Source: Diphasiastrum complanatum (Eukaryota; Streptophyta; Lycopodiopsida; Lycopodiales; Lycopodiaceae). From it: a stretch of DNA of 64,000 nucleotides. The stretch is from positions 34,851,683 to 34,915,682 of the forward strand of contig CM055101.1 in assembly GCA_029204225.1 (NCBI GenBank), read 5' to 3'. Position 1 is the stretch's first letter, and the number at the start of each line of letters is the position of its first letter. The position numbers and the translations under genes are program-made. Positions 55,803 to 64,000 of this stretch are shown one piece after another. The notes below the pieces were generated by a model, which was not told the DNA's origin, searched no databases, and saw only the letters and a program-made list of their open reading frames with translations.

Positions 55803-57040
55803 TGGTAACAGAGCTATTTTCATAGCCTAATAAGCTTCCACAGTAATAAGACTCTACTAGCTGATAGAGTAATTGTCTTCTTGTTTTGTAATTTAGCACC
55901 AAATTTTCATCTTAAGTCAGTGATAGTTTTTTCCTATCACCTAGACTAATCTTCCACATGGATTCCCAAGGGAAAGCCAGTCCTATCATGGACAAACTTG
56001 ATGGAGCCAATTGCCATCTGTTGAAATTTAAGATGAAAACGATACTAATGGCTAAAGAATTGTACGACGTTGGTACAGGTGCAGAAGGGAAACCCGAAGT
56101 AGACGATGCAACAATCGCTAGTGGGAAGCTGAAGGATGGAAAGGGTTTCACATTGATCATCCTCAACATTTTGGATACCTATATCGGCCATATATCCGAG
56201 GCCCAGACATCCAAAGAAGTCTAGGACATCTTGAAAAATCACATCAACCAAATCAAGAACCTGCTGAAGCAAATGGCCGCTGTCGAATCTATCATAGACG
56301 ATCAAGATGTAGTGATGCAACTGCTTACAAGCTTGCCAAGCTCATACGATAGCTAGGTGATGATCACCATTACAATATTGTTGTAGGAAGACATGTGGAG
56401 GAACAAAACCTCAAGTTCCGCAGCTGATTCTCATGCCTTGTACACCAACAAGAGCACGACTAAGCAGAAGAAGAAGAAAGGCCCGAAGCAACCAAAGCAA
56501 GACCAGAAACCAGCATAGCACAAGGAACAGTCGAATTCATAGACGAAGAAGAAGCTGTTCTGCAAATATTGCAAGTGAAACAACCACGAAATTCAAGATT
56601 GCCGGATATGACAAGCTAAGAACAACAACAAGGGGCAGTCGAATCAAGTGGCAAATGCAGCTACAGAAGCTCCACAGCCTATTTAAGAAGTGGATCATAA
56701 TGCCTTCATGACTAGCCATCAAGGAGAATCCAGCGATAGTTCTTGGTTTCTGGATTCTGGTGCCACTCAGCATATGACCAACCTCATTGGCTGTTTCGCA
56801 TCCTATACACCTTACAGTATCAACAAATATGTTCACCTTGGCAATAATAGCACACAAGCTATTAAAGGAGAAGGTATTATGAGATTGAGCTTTGCAAATG
56901 ATCAATCTAAACTACTTTCTAAAGTCCTATATGTACCCAATTTATCTACGACTCTGCTCTCTTTAAGTAGAATCACAGATTTAGGACATAGAGTAGAATT
57001 CAAATGTGATAATGCAAAGTAGTTGATAGGATAGGCAAGA
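55803..57040 (+). pseudogene. Copia I primer site, gag and protease
   Basis: Primer site TGGTAACAGAGC at 55803-55814. Gag from ATG 55958: MDSQGKASPIMDKLDGANCH, then HISEAQTSKEV, with a stop at 56221, continuing INQIKNLLKQMAAVESIIDD. Knuckle FCKYCK.NNHEIQDC near 56560. Protease SSWFLDSGATQHMTNLIGCF (56738-56797) with DSGA intact, then YVHLGNNSTQAIKGEG and VLYVPNLSTTLLSLSRI, stopping at 57022. Integrase and RT are absent. Same family as copia A and the LARD-captured fragment. Confidence 0.85.
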
Positions 57041-57209
57041 TCCTAGCACTTGGAAAGAGGCATGGATACTTGGACCATCCGTTTTCTGTTCCTCCTGCAA
57101 AAACTCATCTCAAAATTCATGGTATTGCCTTTTTTTTCCACGCACGGGTCTGGATAATCTCTTAGTAAAGTGGAAGCTGTCAAGGAGCTTCCCGTATGGT
57201 CAGCTAGAT

Positions 57210-57905
57210 TTTCGAGGTTTTGTTACTATTGTTGGTTTTGGCGTTGAGCTCTAGTAAGGACTCTAACAGGGATATGTCGTGCTGGGAGGATCCTATTAGG
57301 TTGCTTTGGGCAATCCTTGAAACTGTGTTTTCGAACAGAGTTTGAACATTTAGCATGGTATTGGTTTTTCACTTTGCAATCAATCTCGTTTTGCCACAGA
57401 TGAAACATCTGTTGCTCATGGGTCCCGTGGCAATTGCATAGCCATCTTGAATGGCTAGCTGTCCTGGATTTTTTGGCTTTGTGGAATACTCATCTCGTTT
57501 GCACGAGCATGAGGTATCTTCATGATAGTGTGTTGAACTACCAGAAGTGGGTGTGGTATCGTGATGGTATGTTGGATCGTAGGAGTGATCGACAAGATGG
57601 GTCTGAGCATATTCTTTATCATGGGGTCGATGTCTTTGGGCTCCTAAGTCTGGATGGCCCCTTGGAGATGGACCTAAGAGTGTCAGTTGAGGTTGAGTTT
57701 CATGTTTGGCTTGTCTAGGCAACTCTTGGATATCAACTTGTGGATTGTTTCGTGGAGGATATGGATATGCTGGGTTCCATGAAATAAATGGATTCTTAGG
57801 GGGCTGGTATTGGCCTCCTGATTGGTCACAGTGCTGGTTCCTCAAATTGTAGTAGCAGTAGAATGAGGTATGGCCCATAAAGTCACAGATGTTGCATTTA
57901 ATCTA
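57210..57905 (-). pseudogene. Gag-like remnant with two zinc knuckles
   Basis: From 57905 down: CNICDFMGHTSFYC, a perfect CCHC spacing (C-x2-C-x4-H-x4-C), a Pro/His-rich stretch (WNPAYPYPPRNNPQ), and near 57390 CFICGK followed in a second frame by CSNSVRKHSFKDCP. Paired knuckles and a Pro-rich linker suggest a retroelement or viral-like nucleocapsid region, but no capsid or pol domain adjoins it. Frame changes near 57370 show decay. Confidence 0.5.
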
Positions 57906-58174
57906 TGGAATTTGGATCGTATGGATGATCCATATCAAAAGTCTAGAGTACTTTAGGATCCGGTATTTGGGCTTCTTGGACTCTTGTGTTTTTTTTTTCT
58001 TTGCCAACACTTTCGATTTAAAATATATCAAGGTATTTTAGTCAGAGTATAGAGATTTGTATATATCCAAATGGAACAGTATTCAAGGTAGTGGTATTGC
58101 AAAAGGACTTAGATGATAACTATGGCAATTGGCTAATAGTAAGGTCTAGTCAAATATAGAGTTGACTTCCAATT

Positions 58175-58465
58175 GACTCGGCTCGGTTGAGACTGCAATG
58201 CAATGACTCGGTTGAGATTCAAAAAATGTGTTTGGTCGAGGAGACACTACAAAGAGTCAATTGAGATCTGAGGTATGGCGTCAGTCGAGATCTCAACGAA
58301 CCTTTCTTGTCATTCAAGATGTTAATGATAGACTCAGTTGAGAATGGAACTCTGGACTTGGTCGAGATTATAAGTCAAGACTCAGTTGAGAGTGTACGTG
58401 GAGTATTATGTCGAAAGAAAATAGGACTCGGCTGACCAGAGTGACGGAGTCGGTCGAGATGGTGA
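58175..58465. repeat. Degenerate minisatellite GACTCGGTTGAGAT
   Basis: About nine copies of a GACTCGGTTGAGA-like core spaced 25-50 bp apart. No coding meaning seen. Confidence 0.7.
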
Positions 58466-58540
58466 GCATGAGACTTCAAGAACTTGTCTGCAAACACAAA
58501 TAGTTTGGTTTTGTGAATGTGTGTCTGTGTGTTGGTGGAA

Positions 58541-58846
58541 ATGGCACCAAATGTTCACAAATTTCTACCAAGAACCTATGAACACGATTCGAGCATTGGA
58601 GGATCCAAAGCTCGTAGATTTTTATCATATTATTTAGGCAAAGAATCCAAGATTCAATACTCGATTTGGAAAGAAATGATAGCTGCAACTCAAGATTTCG
58701 AAAAAAAATGTTTTACTCGTCTACACAAAATAGAAGTTTGGAGAAAATTAGACAATATGGTGAAATACTTGAGAAAAGATAAATTTTTAAATACCAATGT
58801 ACAAATGATACAGAAAACAACCAGTGAATTTGTGGATGCAGTTTGA
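58541..58846 (+). CDS. Unidentified 101-residue ORF
   Basis: Begins MAPNVHKFLPRTYEHDSSIG and continues KARRFLSYYLGKESKIQYSI, WKEMIAATQDFEKKCFTRLH and KYLRKDKFLNTNVQMIQKTT to TGA. Rich in Lys and aromatic residues, likely alpha-helical, no signal peptide or membrane span. It follows the minisatellite and precedes the inverted LTR-like repeat. No family recognised; it may be a gene fragment or a chance ORF. Confidence 0.3.
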   Translation: MAPNVHKFLPRTYEHDSSIGGSKARRFLSYYLGKESKIQYSIWKEMIAATQDFEKKCFTRLHKIEVWRKLDNMVKYLRKDKFLNTNVQMIQKTTSEFVDAV

Positions 58847-59099
58847 AGTGCATGGGGTGTAAATCATATAACACATTATATGGTAAGATTTTGATGTTAC
58901 ACTATTATAGAAAAATATGTGCAATTAATTTAGATACTTTTTCTTGATTTTCTTGTCTCTAGAAATCGGGTGTTTCTGTCCGTTCCAAGTAATTGGCTCG
59001 TTAAGTGTTATCTTCTTGGATTAAGACGATTTAGGCAGAAGGGTTTCCTCTTCATTTAGACACGTTTTCTAACCTGTCAATGAGATGATTAGAATTCGT

Positions 59100-60021
59100 T
59101 CACTCCAAATACATGCACACGGATTCACATGCAACTAAAAACCATTCACCAAAAGATCTGCTTTTAAAACAATTGAATAACCAAACGATTCTTGCTTCTA
59201 ACTAGCTCTAAATATTCAGGAAACAACAATGCACTCAGATTAACCTACTGATCTGAAACAATAAACTAATTATCTATCAGCATGCTAGAAATCTAAAGAT
59301 CAAGAAACATCCATCTCTTGATTCTTGGATAGCCCAAGAATATCAAGAACTGAGATGTCAAGAATATGCAAGATCTACACCACAATCTCAGTTTGTTTAG
59401 TATACTTGAATGCTGAAACTTCATTAAACAAGAACAAGAAAACTATTCCACTCTAATCCACATTGCAAGAATGAGAGAAAACAGGAAATTAATCTATTCC
59501 ACAACTAATTCACAACCACATTCAAGAAATGGAAGTGCATGTTTATAACAGAATCACTCAAGAAAGCTATCATGAACAAGGAGCTTCAAGAATGCCAAGA
59601 ACTCATAGAGGATCTTCTTTATTCAGCAAGAGCAAATGACATTACAAGTAAAGCTCCCTCACAAGAGAGGGGGTCTCTTAAATAGACCAAGAGGCTGCCC
59701 ATGTGGAGCCTAAGTGGCAATCCCACTAATCTACAAATTCCAAGTGGAATTAGCCCTTCCACTAGAGGTCACCATCAAAAGGTGGCTCACTCTAATTTAT
59801 TTAAGAGGGGTCTACATTTATTACAATGCCTAGAAATGATACTAGCTCCTACATGGTCATTCCCTCTGGGATTCACCATGAAGCTCACATAACGTAGAAC
59901 TATATACCTAGCCAGTATTCCTCGGATCTCATGCTCAGCTCTCATCTTCTACCTCTTCTCTTCCTTCTAAAACCTCCTTGGTCTAGGGTGAGAGATGCTC
60001 TTCATACAACTCAACTCAACA
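59100..60021 (-). repeat. LTR-like repeat, minus copy
   Basis: Reverse-complement partner of 51725-52640. On the minus strand it starts TGTTGAGTTGAGTTG (60021 downward) and shares the TCTCACCCTAGACC block near 59970-59990 and GGTGGCTCAC near 59780. Low-coordinate edge unclear. The two copies are 6.5 kb apart in opposite orientation. Confidence 0.6.
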
Positions 60022-60061
60022 TCTTGGGGATTCCTTGGAATCTGCTAACAACCTTCAAGAC

Positions 60062-61240
60062 TTCTTTCCAATGGATTGGCTCTAGATTTGTAGAAATTGG
60101 CTAAGTGAACTGATTGAGTATGCAAGATTGGGTTTGGTGCAGAGCATTGCATACATCAATGAGCCGATAATGGAGTGAAATGGATATTGTTTCATCTCCT
60201 CCTTTTCTGCCTCAATTTGAGAACATTGGTCCTTCGATAGTTTCAGGCCGGGGTCGAGTGGAAAGAAACTCGATTTGCAGTTGGTCATTCCATATTTTTC
60301 CAACACGTTACTGAGTTATTATTGTTGACTGATGTAGATTTGTTTGCTGGATCAATATCGATGGATCTGAATTTCGAGACAGTAATGGGCTAGACCCATA
60401 TCAGTCATCTAATCTTGTATTAGTTAGATTGTTACTAAACAATAATGTATCATCTACATATAAAGTGATGATTATGAAGGAAGTCAAAACAGACTTAGAA
60501 TAGACATTTGAGTCTATCGACTTTGAAATAAAACCATTCTCAATTAGAAATGGATTTATCTTCTGAAACCAGACTCTTGGTGACTGTTTCAGACCATACA
60601 TAGCCTTCTGAATTTTGCAGACCATACATAGCTCCTTACCCTTGAGCTCATATCCCTCTGGTTGCAACTTGTAGATCTCCTCTTTGATAGTCCCGTAAGC
60701 TGCTTGGACGTCCATTTGGTGGACTTCAAGATCGGTTGTAGCTGCATAAGAGAGTAGTAGTAGAATTGAAATATGTTTAACTATAGGGCTGAAAGTCTCA
60801 GAATAATCTAGATCTGGAATCTGTGAAAAACCTTTGGCAACAGTCTAGCCTTGTATTGATTTAATTTTCCTTTAGCATCATACTTTGCTTTGAATATCCA
60901 TTTGCATGGAATTGGATTTTGTTCCTTTGGCAGCTCTGTTACAGTCCATGTTTGATTTCAATTAGAGAATCGAATTATGTGTCCATCACAACTTTCCATT
61001 GATCAGCATCTCGAATTGACATTGCTTCTGATACAATGCATGGTTCTTGCACAAAGTAACAAGCTGGATTATCCATAGATTAGGATGGAGGCTGTCTAGA
61101 TCGATTCGATCTTCTGGGTTGAACTTCGATCCTTTGATGCGATTCAACTCGTTGAGGATCTAACTCACTATTTGATTCGAAATCGATTTTTTGACGTTCG
61201 ATCCTGAGTTCGGAGTGGTCATTCATGGATGATTAAAAAT
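60062..61240 (-). pseudogene. Copia F reverse transcriptase remnant
   Basis: Read downward: a weak RT start (FHANGYSKQS, near 60910), MDVQAAYGTIKEEIYKLQPE (60715-60656), MYGLKQSPRVWFQK, SFIIITLYVDDTLLFSNNLT (YVDD intact, about 60480-60420), then MLEKYGMTNCKSSFFPLDPG and YPFHSIIGSLMYAMLCTKPN (60306-60140). No RNase H, integrase core or LTR was found, so this is a fragment. The wording is close to copia D RT (same SNNLN motif). Confidence 0.88.
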
Positions 61241-62827
61241 TTTGCTAAACATATCTTGTTGGATCTCAATCCACAAATGGCCCCACAAATCTTTGAAAAC
61301 CCTCACAATTTGTAATGCAAAGTGGTTCCTAGATCGATTTTTTGAATACACTCTTGAAGTTGAATGACGCATTTGATTAAATTGAGGGCTTGATTTGTGT
61401 CCAGCAAGTGTACTCTCATTTTAGAGTTCATTAATGATGGAATTAATTATGCATGCCGGTTCTTTCCAATGATTTATGATTCTAGGCTATGTTTTGATCA
61501 AACTTGCTTAATTTTTCATGCTTTTTGGCATAAAATAGATAGTAAGAACCAAAATCCAGCAAGATCAGACCAATTTATTGTTGTAATTCTGTAAATTGGT
61601 TTGATGTGTTAGAAAAAGAGTTGTATGTCATGAATTTCCACTTTATTGTGATGAAAAATTCCATCAATTGAACTTGTAGGAAGTCAAAAAAATTCAAAAA
61701 ATGACCATTTTGGGAGGATGGATCTCTCCAAATCCATAAGGAGATCATTCTGGAATTAATTACAGCATGATTAGCATTCCTTTTTAACTGCCCATCAAGC
61801 TATCAGATTTGTAAATTGATGGCCGGTGGCTTATGCACCATCTCCATCAAGTTTGAAGCTATTTTGACTTCTACAAATCAAGAAATCTTTGTTCACAGCC
61901 TATACTACATCTTAGGATCAGTATGAATGCTTCATGTAAGTCTATTTGATAGTTTAAGGCTATTGGTAACATCAATTTTGGGCTAGGAAGGGTGTTTGCA
62001 CGTTTTTGCATGATTTGGTCTTGTGGAAATGCGCTCTACTACAGGTTTTCTGACACTCTGATCTCGCATGCGTGAAGCCTAGGTGGCAGGATGCTGTGGC
62101 AAGCATCTTGTTCACTTGGTCTCCATCTTTACTGAGATTTTCTTGTAGCCAAAGTTATGATCATTTGAAATTTTGCAGTTTTGTGAGTAAAATTGGCAAA
62201 ATTTGAAATTGTTCTGATTGCATGCCAGTCATTTTCCTACTTTTTAGTAATGTTCTTGCATGAATTGGTTGCATGTTGATTCTCAGAGTGATTCTGACAT
62301 GCATGATGGATTTACAATCGATTTGAGTGGTCATACGCATGTGCTCTGACACTTGGGTCACAAATCAGTGATATTGGCTGACAAATATTGTAAAACTGAA
62401 ATTTACGTAAAAAATTTTGTAATGATGTTTGTGACTGATGTAGTGTGCCTTGCATGTCATTGGGTTAGTAACACTAGGAATCGGACAGTGTTTTGATTTT
62501 TTCAATTTCAATTGCCTTTTGTACTAACAGTATTTTTGTCAGAATTTTCGAATTATGTAAAATAAAGTAAAAACTGAGTTTTCCAAAAAAAATCAAAATT
62601 TTGGTCATTTTTTCGTTATCTATGGAATCAGTTTAGATTAGTGAATTGATTGAACTGCGTTTATCAGTCAGAATTGGTCACAATATTTTCACTAGGTCCA
62701 AATTATTTCCCAGTGATAGATAAGTTAAAATTGACAGAAGAGCCACAATGCATTGCCGACAGTTTTTACTATGCTATCATTTTTTTTTTAACTTTTGGAG
62801 TTGGGAACTCCTAGATTGAAAGTTAAA
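61241..62827. other. AT-rich non-coding interval
   Basis: No ORF over about 70 codons shows family likeness, and no repeat shared with the rest of the window was noticed. Possibly intron or leader sequence of copia F or intergenic DNA. Confidence 0.45.
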
Positions 62828-63384
62828 AATTTAAAAAATTTAATCCAAATAATTAATATCCAGTATTAAGTAATTATTGATAGGGAATACCGAAATTCGA
62901 ACTGCGAAATACATTTCCCGATCACACTTACTACCTCTGATGTCCACTCTTCTAATAAAAAAAAAAACAGTCCAATTTTATTGGAAAATTTGTAATAATA
63001 TGAATTACATAACTGTTTTCATTTCCAGTTAAATTCTATGGTGAATTATATTCAAAGATCAGACTAGTATCGTTTCACATACTAGTAGAAGATTTTTGAT
63101 ATATTTGATATTCAGCCCATATGTAGGACACAAATAAAATTGTTTTAGACTTTTTCCTACAGTAATCAAATTTTTAAACATTTACTAATGTCTTATGTCT
63201 TCTTAGTACCTTAGATGAAACAGATTTTCAGGGAACTCAAAATTCTAAGGAGTGAAGAAGAGTGGACATCAGAGGTAGTAAGTGTGATCGGAAAATGTAT
63301 TTTGCAGTTAGGATTTCGGTAATCCATGTAAATAATTGCTTAATATTGGATATTAATTTCCTGGATTAAATTCATTTAATTAAA
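62828..63384. repeat. Foldback-like inverted repeat
   Basis: Arms of about 126-129 bp (62828-62953 and 63256-63384) are inverted copies separated by about 302 bp. The inner 35 bases (GATCACACTTACTACCTCTG and TGTCCACTCTTCT) are perfect and the outer parts are about 80% alike. No ORF inside. Resembles a MITE or foldback element, or two inverted insertions. Confidence 0.8.
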
Positions 63385-64000
63385 TTAATAATTGTTATCT
63401 TTGTAACCATTGAGTTATTCGCAGTTTTGAAGGTCAATTGTGATGTTAGGAGTGGAATTTGATACGTGGATTACATTGGATCTGTTAATTGACATAAGCT
63501 TGTCCCTAGATTTGATGCATCGGTAGGGTTTCGAAGCTTGTCAATAACTAGAAAGGATGAGGATGTAATATTTAAAATTAGAGGCCCTTTTTAAATTAAT
63601 CCTTTGCTTCTTAATAATTTCTTGAATAGAAGACATCAGACTAGTTTATATGAATTCTTTTCAGCATAAAGTTATTATTTTGAAAGACTGTTATGTCATA
63701 TAAATTACTACTTGTGTGAATAGACTTGGAATTCAGATAAATTCTAAGATTAAAATGTTTCAATTTCTTAAACCTAGAATATTTCTGTTGCATAAATGGA
63801 TTTCGATGGAATAGTAGTTTCTATCACTCAGATTGAAAATATTTGAAGGAGAAGTCATGTTTGTAATAGGGTGAATCCTTTAGTGGAAGCACTTATTACT
63901 GACTTTTTTTGGATTTAGATATTTTCATATATCATCTTTCCAGTTAACTTTTATTGAAATTGATTATTTATTTAAAAGGAGGGGTGAAGTAGTGGGATAA
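63385..64000. other. AT-rich end of window, nothing recognised
   Basis: No supported gene, repeat or RNA. Confidence 0.5.

Overview
The window is a stretch of a large, repeat-rich plant nuclear genome. The organism is probably a gymnosperm or another large-genome seed plant, but the lineage is inferred and not proven. The evidence is plant-type Ty3/gypsy chromoviruses, many Ty1/copia elements primed from initiator-Met-like sites (TGGTATCAGAGC and variants), a plant LINE, and one host-gene candidate whose exons are spread over about 13 kb by introns full of retrotransposons. Nothing bacterial or organellar was recognised.

Layout. 1-5138: 3' part of a chromovirus (gypsy copy 1) with a nearly open gag-pol. 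5139-9597: broken copia pieces (G, H, A) and a decayed GIY-YIG nuclease-like ORF at 7.66-7.99 kb. 9598-14295: complete but decayed copia B (minus strand, TSD gatca) nested in copia A, whose LTR continues to about 15.65 kb with an internal tandem duplication. 16890-22716: a large element with two 473-bp LTRs, a 5-bp TSD and a non-coding interior (LARD-like), with unusual AG...CT termini and a captured antisense copia gag piece. 23.83-28.43 kb: copia C, minus strand, lacking its integrase core.

29.4-42.9 kb: a decayed RMR-type gene (PA domain, transmembrane segment, RING-H2). It has a signal-peptide exon, a PA exon joined by a phase-matched intron, a TM/RING exon and a probable C-terminal exon. 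The last intron holds a copia deletion derivative (D), into whose LTR a complete chromovirus (gypsy copy 2) has inserted. 44.6-51.7 kb: a minus-strand LINE split by copia E. 51.7-64 kb: an inverted pair of LTR-like repeats, copia fragments I and F, several unidentified ORFs, a CpG-rich hairpin and a foldback-like inverted repeat at 62.83-63.38 kb.

Almost every coding region is broken by stops or frameshifts. Gypsy copy 1 is the best preserved, with two in-frame stops in the visible part. The nesting gives relative ages: B is younger than A, E younger than the LINE, and gypsy copy 2 younger than D. No convincing new biological system was found. The best candidates for a second look are the AG...CT LARD, the GIY-YIG ORF, the unassigned minus-strand ORFs at 53.5-55.2 kb, the 62.8-kb foldback and the RMR gene itself. 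All similarity statements come from reading the sequence by eye; no alignments or searches were run.
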